DNA from: Lunularia cruciata
Lineage: Eukaryota > Streptophyta > Marchantiopsida > Lunulariales > Lunulariaceae
Direction: 5' to 3'
DNA: 64,000 nt
Assembly: GCA_948567375.1 (NCBI GenBank)
Contig: OX419762.1
Coordinates: 26,428,608 to 26,492,607, forward strand
The first letter of the stretch is position 1. Each line of letters begins with the position of its first letter. This document shows, piece by piece, positions 43,270 to 54,915 of the stretch. A model generated the notes under the pieces. The model worked only from the letters and a program-made list of their open reading frames with translations, was not told the DNA's origin and made no database searches. The position numbers and the translations under genes were made by a program.

Positions 43270-44330
43270 AGTAGACCATCTGTTCCTTGGTGAAAAAGAA
43301 TATCCACCACCATTGTGTAAGGTCTAGATCTTCCTGCAATGGCCTTCCTCTCCCTAGCATGCATCCCTTCTGGATAGTTACCATTTGTCATAAAATCCAC
43401 AATCTCCTTGTACTCCATTGGAACCTCTTGAGTGATTGAAATTGTCATGAGCTCCTCATCCGGGAAGGAATCATCCACTAGCTCATCTCCATCATGATCA
43501 TAGGCTCTAGATAAAAAACCATCATTTGCATGTTTCTTTCTTGGCCTATCCTCTGCAAAATGAGCATCCTTCTTCTCTTGTGCCAAAAGCTCCAAATTAA
43601 GACTCTTGGAGTTTGAGCACTCTCCCTTCTCATACTTGCTCTCCATCACATCTTTGGATGCTATCCCCTTACCTTTGTTTGGATTAGGAGCCACTTGGGT
43701 TTCACTACCACCCTCTTTCCCTCTATTGGCTCCCTCATAACTCCTTCCTCCATGGTATGTGGAATTTGGGCAATTCCTTTGGATATGGCCTCTTCCTCCA
43801 CAACCAAAACAATTTCTATCATTGAAATTGTTGGTTGGTTGAACTCCTCTATATGGATAGTTTCCATAACTCCTAGGCCCTCTTCCTACATTCTGATCCA
43901 CTTCTCTCTTCTCCCATAGTTGCACCATATTGATCTTGAGATCCGCAAGTTGTTCTGTGATGGTTTGAAGTGGATCCTTTGGTGGAGGTGCAAGAATTGG
44001 AGCAACTACTTCTTGTGGTGCAACCCTTGTCACCAAAGTATCAGAAGTTCCACCATACTTGTAGCCTTGAGGAGGATGCACAACCTCCTTCACCACCAAA
44101 TCACTCTCATCTCCTTCCAAACTCTCCTCCATACGAATTGTGATCTTGATAGCTTCAACCTTGGAAGAAGGTTTCTCATATCTCACCTTGCTTCTAATTT
44201 GTGGTCTCAACCCTCCCACAAAATTCTTGGTGAGCATGGCCCCTATGCCAATCATTGTAGTCACCACATCATCCCCACCCTTCCTCAATACTATGCAAAA
44301 TCTGGACTCTAACTTTTCCACTCTTTCCAT
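43266..44330 (-). CDS. Gag fused in frame to the RNase H tail, family 1 copy B
   Basis: 354 uninterrupted codons. Residues 1-100 are the Gag helical region (GIGAMLTKNFVGGLRPQIRS); the nucleocapsid knuckle CFGCGGRGHIQRNC is near residue 173; a linker ends ELLAQEKKDAHF. The frame then jumps to RPRKKHANDGFLSRAYDHDG, which in copy A lies at the end of RNase H, and continues to the spacer before integrase. Protease, RT and most of RNase H are missing. At the joint (43548-43553) the bases gaggat occur in both parent sequences, consistent with microhomology-mediated deletion. Whether it was ever translated as a Gag variant is unknown. Confidence 0.7.
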   Translation of the reverse strand: MERVEKLESRFCIVLRKGGDDVVTTMIGIGAMLTKNFVGGLRPQIRSKVRYEKPSSKVEAIKITIRMEESLEGDESDLVVKEVVHPPQGYKYGGTSDTLVTRVAPQEVVAPILAPPPKDPLQTITEQLADLKINMVQLWEKREVDQNVGRGPRSYGNYPYRGVQPTNNFNDRNCFGCGGRGHIQRNCPNSTYHGGRSYEGANRGKEGGSETQVAPNPNKGKGIASKDVMESKYEKGECSNSKSLNLELLAQEKKDAHFAEDRPRKKHANDGFLSRAYDHDGDELVDDSFPDEELMTISITQEVPMEYKEIVDFMTNGNYPEGMHARERKAIAGRSRPYTMVVDILFHQGTDGLL

Positions 44331-44662
44331 TTGGACTCTAACTTTCTCACTTTCTCTCCATCTCCTTGCTTGAGAAATGTAACCTCACTCATCAATCTCT
44401 CATAACTCTCATCAAGAAGAAAGTTCTCAATGAGTGCTGAAGTCAAAGTCTCCCAGGACTCCTCTTCCCCATCTCTCCTCTCTCTCTTTTGGTATTCTGA
44501 CTCATACCATGTAAGTGCTACATCCTCAAAGAAATCTGGTAATAATGAGGCCCGGTCATTCTTCCTCCTCTCATTGTTTCTTATGAAAGCTCTCTTGAAG
44601 TCTCTCACAAAGGCCTCCACATCTTCTCCATCCTTGCCAAAGAAAATTGGAAGTTTCCCCAT
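44309..44662 (-). pseudogene. Gag N-terminus of family 1 copy B
   Basis: 118 codons from MGKLPIFFGKDGEDVEAFVR through LPDFFEDVALTWYESEYQK to LIENFLLDESYERLMSEV, the retrotransposon Gag fold (LTWYE motif). It ends in a shifted frame where it overlaps the following frame at 44330; one small indel in EKVR(KLESK) separates the two, so the full Gag would be about 470 residues including the fused tail. Confidence 0.75.
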
Positions 44663-44977
44663 CTTAACCTCTCACTATCTTTCTCTTCTCTCAATTTTTC
44701 TTTTTCTCTTTTCTTTTCTCTCACTCTATAACTAATAGAGTATATGCATGACTAACACCATTTGAGAGTAATCTACCCTAGGGAACACAAAAGGTTCAGG
44801 TTGCTCCAAGATTTCTATAGTAACATCAAATCCTAGAGTGCATATTAATCAAACCCTCATGGATAGTTTATCCATAAGTTGAAAGATAATCTCCATCACT
44901 AATCTTGAGAACTAGTTGATGAAGGTGGTAGTATTTCTAAGACTCTTTCCAAGATCCTTTACCAAAGTCTCCAAAAG

Positions 44978-45361
44978 TTATTTTACTCCACTACACTCAT
45001 GTCCTTTTTGAAGTCCTTCAACTCCACAAACCTCACACAACTCCTTGGTCTTAGATCTTCTCCCTCCCAATCTTGGTGAAGAAGGTCCAACATGCAAACC
45101 CAAGTCAAGTAAGCCTCTCCTTTCCCTCAATCTCTTGTTCTTAAAGGTTGATGGACATGAATTTGCCTTATATCCCTTCTCTCCACACAAAAAGCACTTA
45201 GACTCACTCTTTCCTCCAAGTGGTGTAGGTTTTTGGATCCTCTCAACACTCCCTTCAAATTCTATTGTAAACTCTCTTTTCCTCAAATCCACCCCTACAA
45301 TCACCTCAAACTCTTGGGGAACTTTGCATAATCTCAATTTCCACTCTTGATGACCCTCCAT
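44978..45361 (-). CDS. Family 1 pre-gag zinc-motif ORF, copy B
   Basis: 127 codons: MEGHQEWKLRLCKVPQEFEV, CFLCGEKGYKANSC (CCHC with Tyr for His), RRGLLDLGLHVGPSSPRLGG, CEVCGVEGLQKGHEC. Very close to copies A and C. A stop removes the C-terminal helix present in copy C. It lies 316 bp before the gag start on the same strand. Confidence 0.55.
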   Translation of the reverse strand: MEGHQEWKLRLCKVPQEFEVIVGVDLRKREFTIEFEGSVERIQKPTPLGGKSESKCFLCGEKGYKANSCPSTFKNKRLRERRGLLDLGLHVGPSSPRLGGRRSKTKELCEVCGVEGLQKGHECSGVK

Positions 45362-45989
45362 GTTCCCAAGATGAATCTAAACACTCAAACATGCTTTTTG
45401 TTGATCTTAAACTCCTCATGCATGAGATCTCCACTCTGCAGAATTGACCCTTCCTCACAATGTCACTCAAATCTCTTAACCAATATGTCACAATCCTCTG
45501 AAATTTTGCAAAATTGATCACAACTCTAGGCCGTCTTTCATTGCAAAATTTCAGATCTTTTTATTGAGCCATTTGGCCTAGACACCTTTCTATTCAGCAC
45601 ACATATTTCAGATTTGGTCTGAAAACCACCCCACTCACTTAAAAAACTTATAACTCCCTACGCAAGAACGATCTCTCTCTAATTTTTGTGGTAGCAGGTA
45701 GCATACAATGCACTGAATTTTCTTGGAAATTTTCAGGACAATTCACTAAAAATTGAAGAAATGGCAGACTCTGTACAATTTTCCAGAGAGCATGCACTTG
45801 CGGGAGCACTTTACCCTATCAACTTTCAAAATTCTAGCCCAATGCGCATAGTAGCTCTCACAATAACTTCATGCGTGCTAACTGAAAGATAACCCAAGCT
45901 ATCATGTGTAGAAATTTCAAATCCAGATCTCAAACTTGAGATTTTGCCCAAACTCTACAATCCACCTCACACAATCTCTCCAATTCCTC

Positions 45990-46223
45990 TCATGTGTACA
46001 AGATGTACAAAATCACCTCAAAGATATCATAATGAACTACAGGGTATACAAATAGATCTTGGTTTTCTAACATAAGCTCAGCCCTTTCCTCTCCTAATGT
46101 TCTCTCTAGGTGAGCTCTCATAGCCTCATTCTGCCTAATGTAGAATTGAATGCGGAACATTATCTTACCTTCTAGAGACGTCCCGGCAACGGAACCAAAA
46201 ATGTGAGCCGGCCTGTCTCTCAC
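45990..46223 (-). CDS. Family 1 PBS-spanning leader ORF, copy B
   Basis: 77 codons starting inside the LTR (MRDRPAHIFGSVAGTSLEGK) and ending EVILYILYT. The part HIFGSVAGTS is the translation of the PBS region. Frame conserved with copies A and C. Confidence 0.4.
   Translation of the reverse strand: MRDRPAHIFGSVAGTSLEGKIMFRIQFYIRQNEAMRAHLERTLGEERAELMLENQDLFVYPVVHYDIFEVILYILYT
46181..46197 (-). promoter_or_regulatory. Primer-binding site of family 1 copy B
   Basis: Minus-strand tggttccgttgccggga, four bases inside the LTR end TCACA. It resembles the tRNA-Asp site TGGCGCCGTTGCCGGGG except for the bases after TGG. Copy C (tggttttgttatcggga) shares the TGGTT start, so the change is a family feature and not a single mutation. 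Confidence 0.7.
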
Positions 46224-46893
46224 TCAGGATGAACCTCTGATGGCTATTATGGTAGCGCACCATGGACTAAGAAGACAATGAACCCCAACTCCATCATACT
46301 CCTCCAAGGCTAACACTCCAAGACTCAAGACATTGCTCACTAGAGAACTCAATGAGAGAGAGATAGTTGCAAATGAAAGGATGATGAGTACCTCCTCACC
46401 CCTTGTTTATATACTTGTGAGATAGTTACATACCAAAGTTATGAATTACCGTAGTAACTCAAGTTACTAGACTAAAAGTCAAGTCAAGTCAAAAAGTAAA
46501 AAGGAATATCCATTTACATGGGCATATTCCCCTAAGCATGTGGTCTTATCTTGACCCAACCACTAAGTCAAGGATTCCTTCACATGGGCTATCCTTGGAC
46601 TAAAGAAGAATCCAAAACAAAAAGGCTTGCGGGCCCAAGGGTTCTCAACTCTTTCCTCAAAGCCAAACACCTAGGAATAATACCAAGTAAACACACTAAA
46701 ATCCAAAATAGTGGTGCTCATCTTTTCTACTTCCTCTAAAGTAAGGTCCTCTCTATCTTAGCTATGACTAAATTTAGCTAACCATGACTAATATAGAACC
46801 ATCCTTTATCTCTATATAAATAATATCTCTTAAGTACTTGTAATACCAAGCTAAATATCACAATACCACACACATGCACAAATAGGTATTACA
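46202..46893 (-). repeat. 5' LTR of family 1 copy B
   Basis: tgtgagccggcctgtctctc to ataggtattaca, both termini intact (TG...CA). It is the best reference LTR for the family in this window. Confidence 0.9.
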
Positions 46894-48010
46894 GCCCACA
46901 CAAGAAAATACGTGGAATTGAAGGAAGCCTACAACACCTTGGGCTTTGAGACATAGAGACAAGAAGAGATTCTTGTGGAATCCATACTCCATAAATGACC
47001 CGCTACCCTTGCTAGTCCAAAGGCAAAGGCCACCAAGAGGACAAGGAGAATCCTCATAGAGGAGCAAGACTATAGTCAGATCCTACACCTATGACTAGTA
47101 AGTAGTCCTTCACGAGGATTGTCATGTCATCAGACAAGGATGTAGTCAAGGATCACAAAGGTGGAGAAGTACAATCCACCCTGCCCAAACTCCTCCCTAA
47201 ACAAACAACTTATTGGAAGAAGATAGAACACCCACTCTTGGATGTTATTATCACAAAGCTGGACCTTTCAATCAGAAGAAAAGCATGGAAAAGGGTTCAA
47301 GGATGACAAAATCTCCTTTATTCCCAACCATGGAAGAAGTAGAGTTTGAGGGAACAAGGAATCCTTTGTGCTGAAGAGGCACTTGAGGAAGAAGATGAAG
47401 GTTCTTGTTGAGACAAGGCAAGTCTTCAAGCCAAAAGGTAGACTTCATAGATTGTTGTAGTGTTGTTCAAGACAAAGACACCACCCCAACCAAATTGATG
47501 TTTGAGCAGGAAGAGCTAACTATCTTCATAGAAATCAAAAGAGAAGAGAGTGGACCCTTGCCCTTGTTCAAGATCAAGACAGGAGAAAGCTCAAGCAAGA
47601 AGGAGATCAGGCAGATTAGGCACTTTCCTAGCTATTAATATACAAGGAATGCCCAACTCTCAAATAAATGGAGTAGCTTCTTCCCATCTATGCACCGTCT
47701 AATAGAAGAATCATCAACTATGTGATCCTTGTCCAACATCTTCACCAACTAACACAAGGAGTAAGCAAAGAAAAAATGAAGGCAAGGGAAGAATTGCAAG
47801 AAGTTTGTGCCCAACATTTAGAGGTGGGGAAACAAAGTAATGAGTTGGCATAGGAGGCAACTAAACTCAAAGAAGAAAGTTAGGCTTTGAAGAAAGAAAT
47901 AGAGGAAGAATGTGCATTGAGGAAGAAGACATCCAACTTGAAGGAGGAAGATATGCCTCAAAACTTAAGTTGGAAGACTAGATTAAATCCTATGAGGATA
48001 AGATCAATTG
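46894..48010 (+). pseudogene. Coiled-coil protein remnant, unknown
   Basis: Short plus-strand frames: 47124-47306 (PKLLPKQTTYWKKIEHPLL, LDLSIRRKAWKRVQG) and, after shifts, a Lys/Glu-rich helical stretch around 47770-47980 (EVCAQHLEVGKQ, LKKEIEEECALRKK). It resembles the helical parts of the pseudogenes at 5-9 kb. No known domain. Confidence 0.35.
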
Positions 48011-48249
48011 GTAGGATTAGTGAAAAGTAGAGTAGGTGTAATTGGAAAATTTCCAGATTTGTTAACCATTGATCATCTTCCTCTTAGAGTAGGAAACTGT
48101 ATATATGGGTTATGATCCACATAAGCTATGTCTACTTCTTTCATGAACAAAATACTCAACTCAAACATCTCTTTTGAGTTTTTGCGTTGAATGGATTTTG
48201 CTTACATCTTTGATTGTATACTTGGTCAAGTAGATGTGAGGAATCTTGC

Positions 48250-48391
48250 AATAGGAATGTGTTTGTTTGAGTAATTGCTTATGAAATTTGCATTGAATTG
48301 AGGAAGTTACCCTTGACAGTAAGCAGGAATGTGTGCTTGAGTACTTAAGCATGAAATTTGCATAATGTCAAAGAAGTACTCTTGACATTTT
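48250..48391. repeat. 72-bp tandem duplication
   Basis: aggaatgtg at 48253 and 48325 begins two units sharing gaaatttgcat, a variable part and cccttgaca/ctcttgaca. Moderately diverged. Confidence 0.75.
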
Positions 48392-50160
48392 GACCAAGTC
48401 AATATGAGGATGGGTGTTTTGGGAATGATGGAGCATTGAGAGTACCACGGGATTAAAAAATCCAAGAAGATAGCTGATATTGGATTTTGTTGGGATCATA
48501 TTTTTTGGGAAGAGATGCATGTGGTCACTGATGACATCAAGGTGAAAGAACCTTCAGCTTGAAAACCAACCTTTGGGGTGAAATATACTTATGAGAAAGG
48601 GCTAGCCACCGAGGTAAAAGAGGCTCTTTAAGAGGAAGAGGCTTTTGGCATGAAGTACACAACCACTATCTAGGGCTTATTAGATTAGATCTTTTGATTG
48701 AGTGGTTGTTAATTTCTCTTTTCTATAGGATGCCATAGTGGGTATCCCTACCTTCTTCTTGGAGTGGTTTCTACCCAAGAGGTTAAACAAGCAAGAATAG
48801 ACAACTAGTGATATTGTGGCACTTGATCTTCATTTCTAGTCAATCCATATCCTCATAGGAGCAATCTGTTCTTACCATTTATACTATTATTACGTCAACA
48901 TTAGGTTATCATAGTGAGGTAAAGCGTTGGTGACACATTGGGCATGGTGTATCCCAAGCCGCTTTGGGCAGCCCCACATCAAGAAGTGTAGCCATGGCTA
49001 GCACAAGAGAAATGATAATAAAAAATCATATTCCTCTTTTTATTCCCATACTTGCAAAACCACAACCCCTCACATCCCAACTCATATGAGTAAATCTTAT
49101 CTCTCTAAAATTTGAAAACTATAAACTACCATAACGTTCAAATCCCATCTCAAAAAATTTCAAACTAATTCCTATGGAACTAGAGCATGAATACCAAGAG
49201 ATTAGAATTAAAAATTCTTGACCCTTCACTTTTATTGTCAAATAATCTCTCTAAATGCTAAAAAACCTAAAAATTCCTCATAATTTTCTACTCAATTCTC
49301 CATAGCCTTCAATCTAGGTACCAATGGAACCAAAGTTGAAAAACAAAATAATTTCTTATTCACTACTGTGATATATGTTGATGAGCTCTCCAAAAAATCT
49401 CAAATCTCTTTCTTCTCATTTCTCCTTCTCTCTCTCTTGTTTCCCCTCCCCACTTCCAAAAGAAAAAGAGTCCGATATTTGTTTGATGAATCCAAGCAGA
49501 CAAAACTAATCATACAAGCAAGTATTAAATTCTTGACCTAACAACCAATGAAAGTAGACGGAGAGCTACTGCCCCAAGTCTAGGGGTAGAACAATAGTGA
49601 TCTCAGATAGAATGGATGTTAAGGAGTGGTAACGACTTCAACTGTCTAAGTTTCAATCATCTGGCAATGTACTATATTGTCATCCACTAAGCAACTAACG
49701 GGTGTAAAGTGAGTGCAATTTCCCTTGGGAAGGGAGAATATTAGCTTGGGGGTTTAAGAACAGATGGTATAGGTGGGAAGGTGACCTTGAGGCATCAAAC
49801 TATATCAGGCTATGGTAGAGGTCCGTTAGGATCCGCACAAGAACATCCGCTTAAGACATGTGGGAGCAGTAGAAGAGGCAGTGTACAACTATATTGAGAC
49901 ATCGGGATCATCCACTTGATGAAAAAAGGTGCTTAGAAGCATCTGTCCATAGACTATGGACGTAGTGATTCCTCACAAATGATTCAAATGATACTCTTTT
50001 TGTGATATAAAATCCAATAGTTATTGGTTGTATGATTATATATATGCTTAATTCATTTTATTTTAAATCACCAATAAATGGAAGATTGGGTTAGAATATG
50101 TCTTTTTCTCCCTTTGGAATATATTCAGGCAACCTCAACCAAGTTTGACACAACTTATAT
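48392..50160. other. Unassigned interval
   Basis: No conserved frame or terminal repeat. The second copy of the dispersed repeat from 34528 lies at 49969-50035, in the same orientation. Confidence 0.35.
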
Positions 50161-50488
50161 TTGTAGCAAAATGAGTTTAATATATGAATTTGATTTTATC
50201 CCTTGCACTCTCTTGCTCATGATAAGCTTTTAAGTATTTCTCTCTTTTTCCTTGAACAACTTATAATATATTATACAATTGTGCTTTGAGAATTTATCTC
50301 TTTTACTTTAAAAGGTTTTACCTTTATAGCAAAGCCACTTTAATATATGGAGTTGACTTTATCCCTTGTACTTTCTTGCTTGTCATAACCATTTAAATTT
50401 TCTCTCTTTTTCTCCTTAATGACTTATAATATTGTATATACTTGTTCTTTGATCATTTTTATCTTTTACTTTCAAGAACTTACTAAAT
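50161..50488. repeat. 163-bp tandem duplication
   Basis: tagcaaaatgagtttaatatatg (50164 on) recurs as tagcaaagccactttaatatatg (50327 on), followed in both by gattttatccctt/gactttatccctt, ttctctctttttc and acttataatat. Diverged, so old. Confidence 0.75.
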
Positions 50489-51089
50489 CTAGTTCAATCA
50501 TGTATTTATGAATACATTTCCATCTAATTTTGTGCCATTTCATTACTTTATTGTTAAATAGATGAGAATCATCTAGAATCAACACCCATCTGCATGTGGA
50601 GACATCCTCCTTTCCATGTCCACTCAATCATAGATCTAAAAACTAAAACATAGTGGGAAGGTGCACATCTTTCACATTCATGAACTAGATATAAACAACT
50701 CAAAAGTTATTCCTGTATAGTTCTAGGACCTAATGTAATCATGGATGTAAATTGAGCTAGATAAACCTTTTCTCCTTTGTAGTCTTGTGCTCTCAGACTA
50801 GATAATTTATATTAAATAATTAAATATTATTTTTAATAGTTTTTAAAAAATTTAAAATTTTTCTAACTTGATTTTGCTATCTTTTCTAACATTGAGTGGT
50901 AACTTTCTACCAATCACTTCCTACAACAAATGCAACACACTTTGTGCTTTGGCTTAGGCTACACTCAAGTATACAAAATTACTTATCAAATTGTGAAATT
51001 TTGAAATTGTAAAAGTACTCCTCACAAATTGATAATTACAAAAGATGTCCTTGGTTTGTTTGGGGTCACAAGTGGAAGGCCAGGCCCTT
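50489..51089. other. Unassigned interval before the Mutator-like element
   Basis: No gene motif is visible. AT-rich, with homopolymer runs near 50810-50870. Confidence 0.35.
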
Positions 51090-52145
51090 GGTAGTTTTTT
51101 TGTTTTTGATTCTCTAGCTTTTGGTTCTATGGGAGTGGAGTGGAATTGTTGGTTTATGATTCATCTCAACTCAAGCAATTTTTTCTTGCTTATCTGAGTG
51201 GTTCTTCACTGTTTTCCAATTTCATACAGGATGTAGCTATAAAAGTTCACATCTATCTTCACTCTCTATCAAAATTTGGAATTGGTAGGTTTTGTTTTAT
51301 GTCAATGTCATAATATTTTGTGGAGCGTTGTTGCAATTGACCAGAGTGACTCAATTGCATACTTACCAATTTTGGTGAGAGTCAATAATTTGTGAAGGAG
51401 TTTTGTTTATCAATGGAGTGGAGAATGTGCAACTATTGTAGTTGGGGCTTTCTAAGCATCCAAGACAATGGAGTGAGTTGTTGGTCAAAGTTCACTCAAT
51501 TTTCACAAACTTTCTCTAATTGATTATGTAACCACAATTTCCTCAATCAGATATCATGCATGATAGCTATAGATTGCAAGCTTATCAAAAGAAGGTCATG
51601 TTTGGTTTTTATTGAGCATAGAACAAAGAGCAACATAAGATTTTGGGATTCAATTTCATGATAGGTGGTGGTTATGATAATATTTTTAGTTGGTAGACCA
51701 TATGCTATAGCATTTTCTTGTTTCTCTTGACTTTAAACATTGGAAACAACTTGCATATGGGTGAATCATTATCAAGATGCACAAGTTTGTTATGAAGCTA
51801 TAGTAGTCTTTAGGTTTGCTTAAGAGAAGCTCATTTTTAGCTCTTTGCAACTATACTTGGTAAGAAATAGAAATTTCATGTAAGGCTTGAACCTTTGCTT
51901 TTGAACTTCTTAGAGTCATTTTTTTCTATGAAAACAACATGTGTGGATGTTGACAAGCAACATGTCTTTTTATGAGTTTCCTGAATTTAGCATCATGGTG
52001 CCTCAAAGGACATGAAAGGATAGGGGTTGCTGCCAAAGCTGGAAAAAAGGTCGGGGACTGCTCACTATGTTTGTAAACTAAACAATATCTTTGACAAGGC
52101 CTTCTACTAGAAAATTGAGCCAACATTCCTCAGCTCATTACCATG
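51090..52145 (+). repeat. MULE left terminal inverted repeat
   Basis: Pairs with the right arm through tcttgcttatctgagtgg, gagaatgtgcaact, tctaagcatcca, gtgagttgttggtcaa, agcatcatggtgcctca and the inner edge ctcagctca. Substitutions and small indels throughout show independent decay of the arms. Confidence 0.85.
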
Positions 52146-52213
52146 TGGAAACATATATATTTTGGCAAGTTCAAGCTCACATGCATTTCAGTAAAGTAAC
52201 TTTTTCTTGGATG

Positions 52214-52412
52214 GGTCTATTCTTGACTTGTATACTTGACTGTCATCATTCTACAGTAGAAGATTTGATTAGCTCAAGTGTTCAGAGAATCTTTGCCTAT
52301 CAATCATTGAAAGGTCTATTGCTGACTTGTATACTTGACTATCGTCATTCTACAATAGAAGACTTTATCAACTCAAGTATTCAGAGAATCTTTGCCTATA
52401 GATCATCAAAAA
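52214..52412 (+). repeat. 99-bp in-frame tandem duplication inside the MULE
   Basis: Units start at 52214 and 52313. Translated in the 52091-52504 frame they read GLFLTCILDCHHSTVEDLIS and GLLLTCILDYRHSTIEDFIN, 33 residues each, with conserved QRIFAY. The exact multiple of three and mostly conservative differences suggest the frame mattered for a time. The protein is unrecognised; the frame starts inside the left arm. Confidence 0.8.
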
Positions 52413-52504
52413 GTGGTCTATGTTGCCAGATTTATCACGCTCTTGAATACCAATGCCATTTCAAGGAAGCCTTAGTGTTCATGAACAGATGCTGCACATC
52501 ATGA

Positions 52505-54480
52505 ATTACCTATTGTTTGTCCATCTTATCAATAACAATATCTGCATAACTATATGAAAAGTAAATATTTTGGAGTGGTGTCTAACAATGGTCAGTTGAG
52601 AGGTATATATATGTGTCAATACAAACATGAGACTGAAATAAGTGGTGCTTGTGTATGTTCTATAAGATTCCTACTTTCTAAATTTTGCACTAACAATAAC
52701 CAGCTGACCATCATGTAGGCAAGAGCACAATTGATGGCATATGGCTACTTGCCTATGCAAATTAGGAGATACTAGAGCTACAAGCAAGTACTTGCATTAT
52801 ATGACAAGCATATTTGGAGAGCCAAATTGGAGTAATAATCTTCAGGCCAATTCCGAGATTGAGACATCTTTTGCATGATAGTCAAAGAATGTTTGTGATC
52901 AGTAAACTAGACTCAAGGAATAAATCTTGGAGGAAATATTTGAGAAAAGCAAGTTTTTGTTTCTATTGGACTAATTGGGTGCCCATTCTCTACATGTGTT
53001 AATGATGGATCAAAATCCAAGTGTGTACACATCCTTGTGCATCTATTAATGGCAGAGTTGATCCAAAAGATTTGAGAGCATGAGAAGCAAGTTAGTTAGA
53101 TGAGATTATCTAATACTTGCTAAACTCCTCTCAATCTATCTTCCATCAATTTGACAGATTTGCAGGTGTTTACTTATGTCCACTCTACTACCATGCTCTT
53201 CCCTAAACCTCACCTTCTTTTAATAATATAGATGAAGACTAAATTGTCTGCATTTACTTTATGCTATTTTGCACATCTAGAATAGAGCTCAGGTTTCAGA
53301 ACTGCCAACACAAGGTTTGAATATGATTAGCATACTTAGGGTGGCTCATTGATGGCTCAAAATATTACTTGTTTAGACACTAAATGAAAGTTCAATTTGC
53401 AATGAATATAGAAATATAGAAATGCTCTTGGATTGCTTTTGCCTTTGACCATCCTTTTACATAGTAGCACTGTCAATTCTTGAATTTTACAAATAGTATG
53501 CTCTTTGAAGGAGTCAATAAGTCATCCACTTTGTCTATTCAAAAATCAATCTGCTTCTTCTAACAAAGGTCTTAGTAGAATTGAATTATTTTATCAAAAA
53601 GGATCCTAACTACACTTTGCTACCAAAACCATAGGATGTTGGATTTTGTCCTCAAATAATAATGTTGTTGTTAATAAATAATTGTAAAGAAGAAGAAAAC
53701 GTTCATTCTCTTGATTTCAAAACCTCTTATGTGTCTCTTAGTGTTAAATTTGAGCTATTTATATCAAGAAACATCATAGTGATACTTCTTCCATAGTCAT
53801 TTTTTCATTTACTCACACTAAATATTCATTGTCAAAGTTCCACAAGGAACCTCAAAACTTCTCTTCAACACAAAATCCTAAGATTTCATGTGTTACATCA
53901 CAACCTACAAATTCAATGGCATCCCATTGCATGCGAGGTATCCTATTTCCTAAAATGTCTTTGTTTTCTTTTCAACTCTTAAATCCTTTAAACAATGAAT
54001 GCAAGTTTTATCCTTACAACTCAGTCAATAACCATGTGACATGAGACTTCTAGTCAAAAACTTATACACTCTCCGGTTCTAAGTAGATCATACTTGGGTG
54101 GGATTTGGGTAGTTTGTATATAGGTTTAAACAAAAAAATTTGTATAGCCAACGTTTAGTTTAGCTGATTGTAAATGCCTTGCAAGCTCAAAGTTCTTGCA
54201 CTTCCTTTGGAATTTGGCATTAGGAGGCAAAAGCCATGTTTACTAGTATTAAATTCTCATGAAAAATCCTTCAATTGGCTTCTTTTATTTAGTTTGAGTT
54301 AAGATTGCAGTCTAACTTATTTCATTTGTGGATATTTGTGAATGCAATCTTGATCTTGAGAAAAACTATAATTACAGATTGCTTCATGCTTTGAGTATAA
54401 GAGTAGATAGATTCATGCTTTGAGTACAAGAGTAGACGGATTGAAGATGGGAGCTAAAAACAAATTTTTAATCACCAACT
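52505..54480 (+). other. MULE interior without a recognised gene
   Basis: Between the left arm and the transposase. A 62-codon frame at 52814-53002 (SWRKYLRKASFCFYW) has no known motif. A 29-bp tandem pair (54383 and 54412, ttcatgctttgagta) lies at its end. Captured host sequence is possible, but nothing here identifies a donor gene. Confidence 0.35.
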
Positions 54481-54697
54481 AGAGGAAATATCTAACTCTT
54501 TGAAGAGTACCTTGGATGAATTTGTTACCAAATTGCTTATCCTAAAACTTGAACAACCAAAAGTAAGCCGTATGCAAGGCACAAGATACAATAGTGCTCA
54601 AGACTTAAAAGTAGTGATACAGTGCTATGCAATCAGCAAGCATTTTGAATCAAGATATAGTCATGTAGAGGCAAAACACATGCAATGCATTTCAGAT

Positions 54698-54915
54698 GAT
54701 CTCTTAGACATGGTCATGGATTTTTAGTCTTGCTTGTAGCTTATTGATTCAAATAAAACATAGTGCCGAGGATCTTCAACACATGCATATGCAACTATTG
54801 TCTTACTTCTAGCATATCAAGTCCAATAAATGTATTGTAGATGATCTTCAGCACATGCTCATGCTATTATTTTCTTGTTTATAGTTTATCAAGTCCAATA
54901 AAACATGCTATAGAG
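54698..54915 (+). repeat. 73-bp tandem triplication inside the transposase
   Basis: Units at 54698, 54771 and 54843 share gatctt(c)a(a/g)cacatg, cttg/cttactt...agc(t/a)tat and tcaa(g)tccaataaa. They interrupt the expected text between the MuDR domain and the cysteine-containing region, so the expansion came after the gene was dead or helped kill it. Confidence 0.75.

Larger units (their letters stand above)
41417..46893 (-). mobile_element. Family 1 element copy B, two LTRs, internally deleted
   Basis: 5.48 kb on the minus strand with LTRs of 690 and 692 bp, PBS, PBS-spanning ORF, zinc-motif ORF, gag, then a direct join to the end of RNase H, and integrase. Protease and RT are absent. The flanking bases AGAGC and GCCCA do not match, and the sequence beyond 46893 is not the integrase continuation of family 3. 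The ends may therefore derive from recombination between two elements rather than one clean insertion. Confidence 0.85.
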
